Notes under the pieces: generated by a model
Databases searched by the model: none
Told to the model about the DNA's origin: nothing
What the model saw: only the letters and a program-made list of their open reading frames with translations
Position numbers and translations under genes: made by a program
Shown here: in pieces, positions 35,034 to 44,649 of the stretch
How positions within the stretch are numbered: the stretch's first letter is position 1
Layout: every line of letters starts with the position of its first letter
Source of the DNA: Methanolobus sediminis
GTDB lineage: Archaea; Halobacteriota; Methanosarcinia; Methanosarcinales; Methanosarcinaceae
DNA length: 64,000 bases
Reading direction: 5' to 3'
Assembly: GCF_031312595.1 (NCBI RefSeq)
Contig: NZ_CP133592.1
Location: 1,054,001 to 1,118,000 of the forward strand

Positions 35034-36680
35034 CTAACACACTTTTACCGGATCTGCACGGACCGGTATCGAGAAACTGAACTTACTTCCTTCACCAAAC
35101 CTACTCTCAACCCATACCCTGCCCTCATGCAGTTCTACGAACTTCCTGACAAGAGCAAGACCAAGCCCTGTTCCTTTTTGATCTCTGGCCAGATAGGAAT
35201 TCAACTGAGTGAACGGGTGGAAGAGCTTGTCAATATCCTCTTCCGAAATACCGATGCCACTGTCCTCCACACTGATAACAATAACACTGCCCATAAGTTT
35301 TCCAGATATATCAACAGAACTCCTCTCCGGAGCGAACTTAATTGCATTGCTTCCCAGATTATACAGGATCTGCTTGAACTTGGTCCTGTCAGCATTGATA
35401 ATATTCACCTCCGGTTCAATATCGACTTCCATCTTGATATGTTTCTTCTTTGCAAGAGGTGATAGTAACACCTGAACTTCATCTATTGCAACAGGAACAG
35501 AGAACTCTTCTACTAAGAGCTCCATTTTACCTGCTTCGACCTTAGAGATATCGAGTACATCGTTTATTAACTTTAACAGATGCTTTCCTGCATCTGATAT
35601 ATGACGTACATATCTGGTCTGCTTCTCATCCAGGTCACCGAATGTACGGTCCAGAAGTACATCAGAGAAACCGATAACAGAGGTCAGCGGAGTGCGTAAT
35701 TCATGGCTCATGGTTGCCAGGAACTCATCCTTACTGCGATTTGCAGCCTCTGCAACGATCTTTGCATGAAGAAGTGCGTCTTCTGTTTTTTTACGTTCTG
35801 TAACATCCTGGATTGTACCTATAACAATATTTTTCTCTGCATCATACTCAGCAACTGAATGAATATCCCTAATAGCACCATCGTTTCGCCGGGCGATCCT
35901 GTACTGTACATCATAAGGAGAAAAGTGCTCAATCAATTCCCTCATAGCCTCATCCATCATTGGACGATATTCTGGCAAAACTACTGACTGCACCTCTTTA
36001 AGAGGTAAAATTTCATTATCTGTATCGTATCCATATATCCTTTTAGCCTCATCCGAAGAATCCATCATACCAGAATTAAGATTTAACTCCCAGCTCCCTA
36101 TATGCCCTATTTTTTGAGCAGTTCTTAGTTGCATATTTCGTTTATGGAGTTCAACTTCGGCCTTTTTGCGCTCAGTTATGTCATGAACAATTGAGTAAAG
36201 GAGCTGCTGTGAATTCACAATAACAGGACTGCTGTAAACTTCAACATCACGAATCTGGCCATTTGCAAGTTTGTGCCTGAAAAGAAAATAGTTCCTTTTT
36301 TCAGCAACTGCATTCTGCATCTCTTCCAGTACTTTATCAGGAGGCAGAATATTGAGATCATGTATCTTCATGTGTGTGATTACTTCAAGTGGCCAACCAT
36401 AGTAATCACATGCAGCATTATTGGCATCAATGATTTCAAAGTTCTCAGGGTTTATGAGTAAAGTAACTGCTTTGTTATACTTAAAAAGTGAGTGATATAC
36501 GTCACCTTTCTCCATGAAGAATCGATCAGCACTTAGATATTCATTCACACAAGCAACATCGCTTGATTCTATATTTGCACCTGAATCACTTGATTGAATA
36601 GTGTCAAGTGTCTGGGATGAATCATAAGAGGTGTCTAATTCAGCTTTTGAACGAACACCATCAAACCCTGCACCTTCCAT
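35034..36680 (-). CDS. PAS/PAS sensor histidine kinase
   Basis: The 548-residue cytoplasmic kinase has a low-complexity N-terminus (about 1-65), two PAS domains (about 70-180 and 185-305, each ending HDITERKK or QDVTERKK), HisKA with His in FLATMSHELRTPL and an HATPase (DSGIGISEEDI, GTGLGLALVRKFV). No receiver domain or transmembrane helix is present. The partner regulator is not next to it. ATG 36680 is preceded by GAGTGTGG. It ends convergent on the CPBP remnant. Confidence 0.93.
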   Translation of the reverse strand: MEGAGFDGVRSKAELDTSYDSSQTLDTIQSSDSGANIESSDVACVNEYLSADRFFMEKGDVYHSLFKYNKAVTLLINPENFEIIDANNAACDYYGWPLEVITHMKIHDLNILPPDKVLEEMQNAVAEKRNYFLFRHKLANGQIRDVEVYSSPVIVNSQQLLYSIVHDITERKKAEVELHKRNMQLRTAQKIGHIGSWELNLNSGMMDSSDEAKRIYGYDTDNEILPLKEVQSVVLPEYRPMMDEAMRELIEHFSPYDVQYRIARRNDGAIRDIHSVAEYDAEKNIVIGTIQDVTERKKTEDALLHAKIVAEAANRSKDEFLATMSHELRTPLTSVIGFSDVLLDRTFGDLDEKQTRYVRHISDAGKHLLKLINDVLDISKVEAGKMELLVEEFSVPVAIDEVQVLLSPLAKKKHIKMEVDIEPEVNIINADRTKFKQILYNLGSNAIKFAPERSSVDISGKLMGSVIVISVEDSGIGISEEDIDKLFHPFTQLNSYLARDQKGTGLGLALVRKFVELHEGRVWVESRFGEGSKFSFSIPVRADPVKVC

Positions 36681-36892
36681 TGTACCACACTCATATAGCC
36701 AACAGGATTAGTTGCTGACCAGCTGTAAAAAATCATATCTCAGAGGAAATGTTATTCCGGATTAATTATTTGCAAGTCATGATAAATAAAAGTATTTTAT
36801 CCAAATTAATACAAGCGCATCTGATAGAAACAACAAGAACACAGGAAAAATAAACACAAAAAACAATTCAAAAAATAGAGAGGATCTTAAAA

Positions 36893-37105
36893 TTAATCCT
36901 CTATCTGGAAGTGCCACTGACATTCATCATTAGTGATGTTGGCAGGAGAAATAGATTCCTCTTTATAATGAGGAAGATCTGCACTTGCATACTTAGGGAA
37001 AACAAGAGAGATCTCTTTCTGGTAAGATGTCCCATCAGGGCTTAAACTTACTCTAAACAACATTTCAGGTCTGCTTCCATTCTTTACTAGATCCGTGCTA
37101 CTCAC
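36893..37105 (-). CDS. small hypothetical protein (70 aa)
   Basis: GTG at 37105 lies eight bases after GGAG, and opens a 70-residue frame (MSSTDLVKNGSRPEMLFRVS, ending DECQWHFQIED). A longer ATG start at 37129 would swallow the Shine-Dalgarno. The sequence has beta-strand character without membrane segments or metal motifs; one cysteine. No family recognised. It lies between a sensor kinase and dut with its own upstream space. Confidence 0.5.
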   Translation of the reverse strand: MSSTDLVKNGSRPEMLFRVSLSPDGTSYQKEISLVFPKYASADLPHYKEESISPANITNDECQWHFQIED

Positions 37106-37341
37106 ATCATTCACTCCTTCTAATAACATATTTTATGTATTTTATACAGGCTTCCACATCCAACCCCCTGTATCCAGGGAAGTGGGAGTATGAAAACATT
37201 CTCAAACTCACCACATGCATAAATGTTACTAATACATATAAACTGTTTGGTTTACAAATATAGCCATATACAATTAGTTATGTTTACAGACATGACGGAT
37301 ACTACACAAAACAATATATCCCATAATGCAAACCTAAAACC

Positions 37342-37854
37342 ATGGCCCTATTATCCAGAAATGAACTAAGGGATTTGATAAACAGCGAAACACCGCTTGT
37401 TGAGAATATGATCGATACAGAGACACAGTTACAACCAAACAGCGTTGAGCTAACCCTCAAAGGTATTGAAACATACACCAGTTCCGGTGCAGTTGACTTT
37501 GACAACAGTGAAAGAGAAACACCAGCAACTGAACCGATAGAATTCGATGAGAGAGACTGGGCATACCTTAAACCCGGGGTCTACAAGATAACATTCAACG
37601 AGATAGTCAATATTCCACTTGACAGAGCTGCTATTGCAAGACCAAGATCAACCTTACTCAGATGTGGAGCGAATATCGGGACTGCCGTATGGGATTCTGG
37701 ATATAGAGGCAGAAGTGAATCCATGCTGGTTGTTTACAATCCTCACGGGTTCAGGCTGAAAAGAAATGCACGTGTAATGCAACTAATATTTTTTGACCTG
37801 CACAGCGAGCTTGCAGAAGGATACAACGGAAAGTACCAACATGAGAATCTGTGA
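37342..37854 (+). CDS. dut: deoxyuridine 5'-triphosphate nucleotidohydrolase (archaeal dUTPase/Dcd fold)
   Basis: The 170-residue trimeric enzyme has the archaeal dUTPase pattern: LQPNSVELTLKGIE, IARPRSTLLRCGANIGTAVWDSGYRG and NARVMQLIFFDL. Family members hydrolyse dUTP to dUMP, and some related proteins deaminate dCTP; the absence of the Dcd-type HxTAG motif favours dUTPase. It is 54 bases upstream of an aldolase-family gene on the same strand. Confidence 0.88.
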   Translation: MALLSRNELRDLINSETPLVENMIDTETQLQPNSVELTLKGIETYTSSGAVDFDNSERETPATEPIEFDERDWAYLKPGVYKITFNEIVNIPLDRAAIARPRSTLLRCGANIGTAVWDSGYRGRSESMLVVYNPHGFRLKRNARVMQLIFFDLHSELAEGYNGKYQHENL

Positions 37855-37908
37855 CATAGTGACACAATCTACGTTAGGATTATCTATAATTAAAGCAATC
37901 ACGCAAGC

Positions 37909-38700
37909 ATGAGTGAAATAGGCAAATCTGTCAGGATGGAAAGGATCTTCGATCGAAATACAAAGAATGCAATCATCATTCCAATGGACCATGGTGTAGG
38001 TGCAGGGCCTATAAAAGGAATTATTGACCTGCCTGCTGCAGTGAACAAAGTTGCAGATGGCGGGGCAAACGCAGTTCTCGGACACATGGGACTTCCTAAA
38101 CATGGACACCGTGGATACGGAAGAGATATAGGACTTATTATACACCTCTCAGCTTCAACTTCTCTTGGACCTGACCCAAACCATAAGGTCATTGTCACAT
38201 CAATTGAAGAAGCTATCAAAGTCGGTGCAGATGCGGTATCAATCCACGTAAACGTTGGCGCTGACGATGAAGCGGAAATGCTTCAGGATATGGGATATGT
38301 TGCCCGTCAGTGTGATGAGTGGGGAATGCCACTTCTTGCAATGATGTACCCAAGAGGACCAAAGGTAACCTCCGAGCATGATGTTGAATATGTAAAGCAT
38401 GCAGCAAGGATCGGAGCAGAACTTGGAGCAGACATCGTCAAGACAAACTACACCGGTGAAATTGACACATTCAAGGAAGTAGTCAACGGATGTCCTGTAC
38501 CGGTTGTAATCGCAGGTGGTCCAAGAATGGACACCGAACAGCAGCTTCTGGAAATGATCTACGATTCACTCCAGGCCGGTGGAAAAGGGGTAGCTATTGG
38601 AAGGAACGTTTTCCAGTCAGATGATCCTACAAAACTGGTATCTGACATCTCCAAGATCGTACATGGTGGAATGACACCAGAAGAAGTGCTCAAATTATAA
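37909..38700 (+). CDS. class I aldolase of the FbaB/ADHS family (second copy)
   Basis: The 263-residue paralogue of the enzyme at 21590 has the same [12 protein letters not shown], lysine in [23 protein letters not shown] and [10 protein letters not shown]. Being outside the aro operon, it may be fructose-1,6-bisphosphate aldolase for gluconeogenesis, or a second ADH synthase; context does not decide. Lys-Thr-Asn-Tyr replaces Lys-Thr-Leu-Tyr after the Schiff-base residue. A strong terminator follows at once. Confidence 0.88.
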   Translation: MSEIGKSVRMERIFDRNTKNAIIIPMDHGVGAGPIKGIIDLPAAVNKVADGGANAVLGHMGLPKHGHRGYGRDIGLIIHLSASTSLGPDPNHKVIVTSIEEAIKVGADAVSIHVNVGADDEAEMLQDMGYVARQCDEWGMPLLAMMYPRGPKVTSEHDVEYVKHAARIGAELGADIVKTNYTGEIDTFKEVVNGCPVPVVIAGGPRMDTEQQLLEMIYDSLQAGGKGVAIGRNVFQSDDPTKLVSDISKIVHGGMTPEEVLKL

Positions 38701-38719
38701 GAGCACTTTTTGTTTTTAG
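38684..38719 (+). terminator. intrinsic-type terminator after the aldolase gene
   Basis: AAGTGCTC-9 nt-GAGCACTT forms an eight-pair stem spanning the stop codon and is followed by TTTGTTTTT. Confidence 0.65.
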
Positions 38720-38930
38720 TATTTTTTTATTATTTATAGTATATATTTTATACTCCAGTGGAAACAAGGGGGTTTTTGTTCAATATTCACAAATGCATTC
38801 TTTTTTGACTTGTGCACCCTTACACAATGTGAAGCTAATTGAAAATAGCTATGGAGATAAAGGACTGGTATCATTTTAACAAAAAACAACATTGATAAGT
38901 AAAAATCAATATCAAAAAAATGGATCGTAA

Positions 38931-39014
38931 GAGCAAGGTCAGTGTTGAAATGACAAATAGAATCATATTTAAGATGGTGGTACGATATGATTTGATTGAG
39001 ATTCAACCTTGCTC
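38931..39014 (+). repeat. structured repeat copy 1 (possible small RNA)
   Basis: 84 bases bounded by GAGCAAGGT and ACCTTGCTC. The ends pair (GAGCAAG with CTTGCTC, then GTTGAA with TTCAAC after a six-base bulge), and an inner stem AATCATAT/ATATGATT carries a loop containing GATGGTGGTACG. About 90% identical to copy 2. No coding frame. The strand is uncertain because it is nearly a dyad; the G-rich loop favours plus. Confidence 0.6.
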
Positions 39015-39114
39015 AAACATATAATATACTCCGGCATATATAATAATTACGGAGATATATGGAGAGAAATATCATTGAAAGTCAAGAAACTACTACCAAA
39101 AAAGTGAATAAGAA

Positions 39115-39197
39115 GAGCAAGGCCAGTGTTGAAATGACCAATTGAATCATATTTAGATGGTGGTACGATATGATTTGATTGAGATTCGACCTTGCTC
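39115..39197 (+). repeat. structured repeat copy 2 (possible small RNA)
   Basis: 83 bases, 184 bases after copy 1. The same outer and inner stems form; the change TTCAAC to TTCGAC keeps pairing with GTTGAA through a G-U wobble, and the loop loses one A. Weaker similarity (CATATAATAT, GGAGATA) extends beyond both copies, so the duplicated unit is larger than the hairpin. It lies 181 bases before glyS. Confidence 0.6.
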
Positions 39198-39378
39198 AAT
39201 TATACCATGTATGAACATACATATAATATCTGCGAGAATAAAAATGGGATATTACTACATGAATCGAGATGTTGTGAACATACATGTTTTGAAATTGCTT
39301 TCGTTACCATTAAATGCAATGGGCATATCGATGAACTCATAAGAATCATAAATATACCCAAATTATCGAGGATCATTC

Positions 39379-41133
39379 ATGGATAAATATGAGCAGGTAA
39401 TAGAACTGGCTAAACGTCGCGGATTTTTGTGGAACTCTTTTGAGCTTTACGGAGGTACTGCTGGATTTTACGATTACGGACCACTTGGAAGCACCCTGAA
39501 ACGCAGGATAGAACAGATCTGGAGAGAGACCTACGTTGTACAGGAAGGTTTCATGGAGATAGAGGCCCCTACTATCGGAATTGAAGAAGTGTTCGTGGCA
39601 TCCGGGCACGTTGGCGGTTTCTCAGACCCACTCTGCGAATGTAAGAACTGTGGAGAAGCATTCAGGGCAGACCACCTTATAGACAAAATCGTAGACTGTG
39701 CTGATGCGCTCAGCGTTAAAGAGCTTGACAAAGTAATCATAGAGAACAACGTCAGATGTCCTGAATGTGAAGGAGAACTTGGGGAAGCTTACGAGTTCAA
39801 CCTCATGTTCAAGACAAACATAGGCCCAGGCACAGGAAGAAAGGGATACATGCGTCCTGAGACCGCACAGGGAATGTTTGTGGATTTCTTAAGACTTGCA
39901 AGGTTCTACCGTGAAAAACTCCCATTCGGTGCCACACAGATAGGAAAATCATATCGTAACGAGATCTCACCAAGACAGGGAGTAATCAGGCTCAGGGAAT
40001 TTACTCAGGCAGAAGCTGAAATATTCATTGACCCTAACGACAAGAAACACGCAAACTTCAGCAGGTTTGCTGACACAGTTGTCAACCTTTACTCAGAGGA
40101 AGCACAGCACAAAGGCGTTATTGAGAAAATGACTCTCGGCGAAGCAGTTAAGAAAGGCACAATTGCCCACGAGTTCCTGGCTTACCAGATAGGACTTACA
40201 AACCACTTCCTCCAGCGCATTGGAATTACAGCAGACAAGCTGAGATTCAGGCAGCACCAGAAAGACGAGATGGCACACTATGCGATCGACTGCTGGGATG
40301 CCGAGATCCAGACTGAAAGGTTTGACTGGGTTGAAGTTGTGGGAATTGCAGACAGGACAGACTATGACCTGAAGGCACATGCTGCTGTGAGCAAGACCGA
40401 ACTCTCAATTTACAGAGAATACAGCGAACCCAAGATGGTTACACAATTCGTTGTCAAGCCAAACATGGGAAAGCTTGGACCACTTTTCAAAGGCAAGGCA
40501 AAAGCTGTTGCGGATGCACTCAAGGCACTTAACCAGGCAGAACTGGAACAGGAGAACATCACAGTTACTGTTGATGGTGAGGAAGTCAACGTACCGGGAG
40601 ATATTGTAGAGTTTGCAGAGGAAACTGTTAAGATCAGCGGAGAAAATATCATTCCTCACGTTATAGAGCCATCCTATGGTATTGACAGGATATTCTACTC
40701 AACCATGGAACATGCATTTGAAGAAGAAATGGTCAGCGGCAAGGAAGAAGCTGAGGACGAAGAAGCAGAAGCAAGGATTGTCCTGAGATTCAAGAAAGAA
40801 GTCGCCCCAGTGCAAGTCGCAATTCTTCCACTGCTTACAAGGGAAGAGCTCATCAACCCTGCAAGGAAGATAGAGGCTCAGTTGAAGCAGAAAGGTCTGC
40901 TTGTTTCCTATGACGACTCAGGAACCATCGGAAGACGTTACAGAAGAAACGATGAGATCGGAACCCCATACTCCATCACAATCGACTATGACACACTGGA
41001 AGACAACACCGTCACCATCAGGGACAGGGACAGCATGAAGCAGGTCCGTGCACCTATTGACGGAATTGCAGACCTTGTTTATGAAATGATTTATATGGGC
41101 AGGGACTTTGAGAGTGCTGGAAAGGCACTCTAA
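39379..41133 (+). CDS. glyS: glycyl-tRNA synthetase
   Basis: This 584-residue class II alpha2-type GlyRS has motif 1 around GPLGSTLKRRIEQIWRETYV, the glycine-site FNLMFKTNIGPG and GYMRPETAQGMF, motif 2 in RQGVIRLREFTQAEAE and motif 3 near SYGIDRIFYS; a zinc-knuckle insertion carries CECKNC and CPEC. The C-terminal anticodon-binding domain (VQVAILPLLTREELINPA) completes it. The ATG follows a GAGG. The 181-base upstream gap and the tandem repeats before it are unexplained. Confidence 0.97.
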   Translation: MDKYEQVIELAKRRGFLWNSFELYGGTAGFYDYGPLGSTLKRRIEQIWRETYVVQEGFMEIEAPTIGIEEVFVASGHVGGFSDPLCECKNCGEAFRADHLIDKIVDCADALSVKELDKVIIENNVRCPECEGELGEAYEFNLMFKTNIGPGTGRKGYMRPETAQGMFVDFLRLARFYREKLPFGATQIGKSYRNEISPRQGVIRLREFTQAEAEIFIDPNDKKHANFSRFADTVVNLYSEEAQHKGVIEKMTLGEAVKKGTIAHEFLAYQIGLTNHFLQRIGITADKLRFRQHQKDEMAHYAIDCWDAEIQTERFDWVEVVGIADRTDYDLKAHAAVSKTELSIYREYSEPKMVTQFVVKPNMGKLGPLFKGKAKAVADALKALNQAELEQENITVTVDGEEVNVPGDIVEFAEETVKISGENIIPHVIEPSYGIDRIFYSTMEHAFEEEMVSGKEEAEDEEAEARIVLRFKKEVAPVQVAILPLLTREELINPARKIEAQLKQKGLLVSYDDSGTIGRRYRRNDEIGTPYSITIDYDTLEDNTVTIRDRDSMKQVRAPIDGIADLVYEMIYMGRDFESAGKAL

Positions 41134-41303
41134 ACTCTTTTTCTTTTACTTTTCCAGGTCATTTCCCGTTTCTGAAATTAAACAATACTTTCACCCTGCT
41201 TAGCTCAGCTTTAAAAGTCTGAAGAGAATATATATTGCAAAGCCAGATACTTAATGTAAAATTGTAAGAATTATAAGATTTTCAAACATGCAAGTATGGT
41301 AAC

Positions 41304-43595
41304 ATGCCGGAATATATCAAACACCCTTTGATAAAAGCAGACACTGTGGAGCAGAGGCTATATCAGCTTGATCTGGCAGGCAAGGCTCTTGATGTTTCCA
41401 CACTTGTTGTATTGCCAACCGGACTTGGAAAGACCGTTGTATGTCTTCTTGTTATGGCTTCCCGCCTTGAGACATTAGGCGGCAAGGTAATGGTGCTTTC
41501 TCCAACAAAACCTCTTGTGGAGCAACATGCATCTTTTTTCAGGAACGTGATGAACATCCCGGAGGAAGATGTCCTCACTTTCACAGGTAGTGTTAGTCCT
41601 GAGAAAAGGTCAGAACTCTGGAAAACTGGCAAAGTTATCATATCCACACCTCAGGTTATTGAGAATGATATACTGACCAAAAGGATAAGCCTTGAGGATG
41701 TTACCCACATTACATTTGATGAGGCTCACCGTGCAGTCGGAAACTATGCTTACACATACATTGCAGAGAGATATTTTGAAACTGCAAATAATCCTCTTTG
41801 CTTAGGGATAACTGCAAGTCCCGGAAGCTCGGATGAAAAGATAGCAGAAGTTTGTGAGTCACTTCACATCGAATCGGTTGCTGTTAAAACTGAATCAGAC
41901 AGCGATGTCAAACCGTACATTCATAAAAAAGAGATCGAATGGAAGCGCATCAACCTTCCTGACGAGATGAAAGAGATCAAAGACCTGTTGAACAAGGTTC
42001 TAGAAGACAGGTATAAGAAACTCACCGAGCTTGGCTATCCAATTTACAACCAGAGATATGTTTCTAAAAAAGACCTGCTTGGTTTGCAGGCAAAACTTCA
42101 GGGAGAACTCAGAGGAGGAATGCCTGATAATTCAGTTTACAGCGCGATTTCCTTACTTGCAGAGATACTCAAAGTAAGCCATGCTGTGGAAATTACGGAA
42201 ACACAGGGACTGGAAGCACTCCGCATGTACATGGAAAGGCTTGACAACGAAGCAGGTTCTAAAAGCGGAAGCAAGGCATCAAAGCGCCTGGCTGAAGACC
42301 TCTACATCAGGCAGGCGGTTCACCGCCTGAGAGACTGTGACCTTGAGCATCCCAAACTGGAATATGTAAAGGATATTGTTCTCAATGAGCTTGAGAACAA
42401 GCCGCATTCCAGAGTTATTGTTTTTGCCAATTACCGTGATACTGCCGAGATGCTGACTAATGCACTCGCTGAAGTTGAAGGAATAAGACCTGTGAGGTTT
42501 GTGGGACAGGCATCCAAATACAAAGACAAAGGACTGACACAGAAGCAGCAGGTTGAGATCATCGAGCAGTTCAAGGCAGGAGATTACAATGTACTTGTGG
42601 CAACCTCGGTTGCAGAGGAAGGGCTTGATATCCCATCCACAGACCTTGTGCTGTTTTACGAACCGATTCCCTCTGAGATCAGGAGTATCCAGAGGAAAGG
42701 ACGAACCGGAAGAAAGCATGAAGGTCGTGTTGTCGTGCTTGTGACAAAGGGCACCAGGGATGAAGGATATTACTGGAGCAGCCTTTCAAAAGAAAGGAAA
42801 ATGCAGAGTAACATGAGAGAGCTTCAGGCTTCCATGCCGGCAAGGAAAAATAACTCAATTGAAGAAGAGTTCATGCTGGATGGCAACGGGAATGACCAGA
42901 AAACATTGTTCGAATACGATGACAAGAGTGATGTTAAACCGGAAAACAAGGATAGTATCAAAATTGCTGTAGACCAGCGTGAGATTCGCAGTTCTGTTGC
43001 CCGCTCCCTTGACAGAAGTGGAGTAGAAATAATAGTGAAGACACTGGAAGTCGGGGACTACATCCTGAGTGACCGCATTGCTGTGGAAAGAAAAGAGACA
43101 CAGGACTTCGTTGGTTCGCTTATCGAGCAAAAATTGTTCGAACAAATATCCAATCTATCAAGAGCTTACGAAAAACCAATACTCATAATAGAGGGTGAAA
43201 GCCTCTTTAATTGCAGAGGAATTAGTCCAAATGCGATTCATGGAACCCTGTCATCAATATCACTGGATTTTGGCGTTTCAATATTCTATACGCGCGACCC
43301 GGAAGATACTGCCGCCCTATTGCAACAGATCGCAAAGAGAGAACAGGTTGATGAGAAACGGGAAGTGAACATGCACGGGAAGAAAGCGGCAGCCATGTTG
43401 CCGCAACAACAGGAATATGTTGTGTCTTCTATATCTGATATCGGTCCTAAAGCAGCCAGAAATCTTCTGAAGCATTTCGGCTCTGTGGAAAATATGATGA
43501 AAGCCAGTTATGAGGAACTGCTTGAAGTCAACAATGTCGGGCCTAAGACTGCGGCTAAGATCAGAGAAATAATTGGCAGCGAGTATAAACGCTAA
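41304..43595 (+). CDS. hef: Hef helicase/nuclease (FANCM/XPF homologue)
   Basis: The 763-residue fork-processing enzyme has an N-terminal SF2 helicase (Walker A LPTGLGKTVVC, FDEAHRAVG, VATSVAEEGLDIPSTD, QRKGRTGR), an ERCC4 nuclease near residues 555-690 (GDYILSDRIAVERKETQDF, the ERKxxxD site) and tandem HhH motifs (SDIGPKAARNLLKHFG, NNVGPKTAAKIREI). Family enzymes branch and cleave stalled forks in euryarchaea. Length and order are complete. Confidence 0.96.
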   Translation: MPEYIKHPLIKADTVEQRLYQLDLAGKALDVSTLVVLPTGLGKTVVCLLVMASRLETLGGKVMVLSPTKPLVEQHASFFRNVMNIPEEDVLTFTGSVSPEKRSELWKTGKVIISTPQVIENDILTKRISLEDVTHITFDEAHRAVGNYAYTYIAERYFETANNPLCLGITASPGSSDEKIAEVCESLHIESVAVKTESDSDVKPYIHKKEIEWKRINLPDEMKEIKDLLNKVLEDRYKKLTELGYPIYNQRYVSKKDLLGLQAKLQGELRGGMPDNSVYSAISLLAEILKVSHAVEITETQGLEALRMYMERLDNEAGSKSGSKASKRLAEDLYIRQAVHRLRDCDLEHPKLEYVKDIVLNELENKPHSRVIVFANYRDTAEMLTNALAEVEGIRPVRFVGQASKYKDKGLTQKQQVEIIEQFKAGDYNVLVATSVAEEGLDIPSTDLVLFYEPIPSEIRSIQRKGRTGRKHEGRVVVLVTKGTRDEGYYWSSLSKERKMQSNMRELQASMPARKNNSIEEEFMLDGNGNDQKTLFEYDDKSDVKPENKDSIKIAVDQREIRSSVARSLDRSGVEIIVKTLEVGDYILSDRIAVERKETQDFVGSLIEQKLFEQISNLSRAYEKPILIIEGESLFNCRGISPNAIHGTLSSISLDFGVSIFYTRDPEDTAALLQQIAKREQVDEKREVNMHGKKAAAMLPQQQEYVVSSISDIGPKAARNLLKHFGSVENMMKASYEELLEVNNVGPKTAAKIREIIGSEYKR

Positions 43596-43619
43596 TCATT
43601 GAAAATAAAAATAAGGTAA

Positions 43620-43637
43620 AAGTGGAAACTTCCACTT
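43620..43637. terminator. bidirectional hairpin between hef and ZNRD2-like gene
   Basis: AAGTGGAA-AC-TTCCACTT, a perfect dyad in the 62-base gap between convergent genes. Confidence 0.5.
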
Positions 43638-43657
43638 CAAAATAGCAAATCATTTTG

Positions 43658-44125
43658 TTAGTTCATTTTATTCATAATATCCATGCAGCGCTCAATCATA
43701 TCCAGATAATCGGATATTCTCCGGACATCTGTCTCATCCTGCATTGCACTTGCAAGTGACACCATTTTTCTGATCAGTAAAGTTTCCAGTTCGGGAATTG
43801 ATGCAGGAATTGAAGATGATTGATCTAAAGATGTTTCTTCGTGTGGAGGGATTGAAGGAGTGGATTTAGGGACTGCCGCAACAGGAGATTCCTTTATTTC
43901 TACTGGAGAAACTTCTGTTTTTTGTTTTGGTGGGACTGCCGGAGCAGATTGTGGCTGCATGCCTCCACGAGGGTCACGGACATCATCACAGACAGGGCAT
44001 AGTACCCTACCTTGATACCGGAAGAGAGGGGCACCACAGTTGCCACAATGTTGTGCAAGCATTGTTCCGCCAATCTCAAGCATTCGGGATATTTTTTGTA
44101 CATTTTCATCATCAGTATTTGACAT
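43658..44125 (-). CDS. ZNRD2/SSSCA1 (autoantigen p27) family zinc protein
   Basis: The 155-residue protein has an N-terminal helix (KISRMLEIGGTMLAQHC), a zinc ribbon (HCGNCGAPLFRYQG then CPVCDD), a Pro/Ser/Gln-rich low-complexity middle and a C-terminal helical segment (ISDYLDMIERCMDIMNKMN). This order is typical of archaeal Sjogren/scleroderma autoantigen-1 homologues, whose role is unknown. ATG at 44125 follows AAGGAGATAAC. Confidence 0.88.
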   Translation of the reverse strand: MSNTDDENVQKISRMLEIGGTMLAQHCGNCGAPLFRYQGRVLCPVCDDVRDPRGGMQPQSAPAVPPKQKTEVSPVEIKESPVAAVPKSTPSIPPHEETSLDQSSSIPASIPELETLLIRKMVSLASAMQDETDVRRISDYLDMIERCMDIMNKMN

Positions 44126-44242
44126 GTTATCTCCTTTTTCTCAAAACCTATATACCAATGAAAGTCTTTTTATAGAATATAATTATTTAGGAATAAATTG
44201 AGCAACCCTATTTTGATTTCAAAGTTATCAAGGTGATCCTAT

Positions 44243-44509
44243 ATGTCAAATTTTGATCAAGTCATTGAAGAATGCAAGCAAAAGTTAGAATATATCGCAA
44301 ACGATAATTCAGTACCAAGAAACATCAGGCGTTCTGCAAATGATATTCTGGAAACATTAAGTAAAAGTGATGAGCCGCTCTTTTTGAGGACATCATCAAG
44401 TATATCCATTCTTGAGGATATCAGCAACGACCCTAACATCCCTGTTCACACAAGAACACTCATCTGGGATGTTGCAAGCCAGCTCGAGACCATTCCGGTC
44501 GACGAGTAA
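44243..44509 (+). CDS. UPF0147 family protein
   Basis: The 88-residue all-helical archaeal protein of UPF0147 pattern has [32 protein letters not shown] and [14 protein letters not shown]. Conserved through euryarchaea, function unknown. It has a clear terminator immediately downstream and stands as a single-gene unit. Confidence 0.92.
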   Translation: MSNFDQVIEECKQKLEYIANDNSVPRNIRRSANDILETLSKSDEPLFLRTSSSISILEDISNDPNIPVHTRTLIWDVASQLETIPVDE

Positions 44510-44511
44510 AA

Positions 44512-44537
44512 CGAACAATCTAATTGTTCGCTTTTTT
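44512..44537 (+). terminator. intrinsic-type terminator after UPF0147
   Basis: CGAACAAT-CTA-ATTGTTCG followed by CTTTTTT. Confidence 0.65.
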
Positions 44538-44649
44538 ACCTTTTTTAGTTTTGAACTGCGATTCTTGTAGTTCCTACTAAATATCACCGCATCACCTATT
44601 TTATCCGCGCTTTTGAAAAACTGTTTATATCAAGCTGTAAATGAACTAA

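Noticed and set aside
38931-39197. Tandem repeats considered as a CRISPR array
   Set aside because: Only two 84-base units with internal dyads and a 100-base related spacer; no short direct repeats, regular spacers or cas genes.
38931-39197. Repeats considered as box C/D guide RNAs
   Set aside because: No paired RUGAUGA and CUGA boxes at the ends; H/ACA remains possible for copy 1 (ACA near 39017) but copy 2 lacks it.
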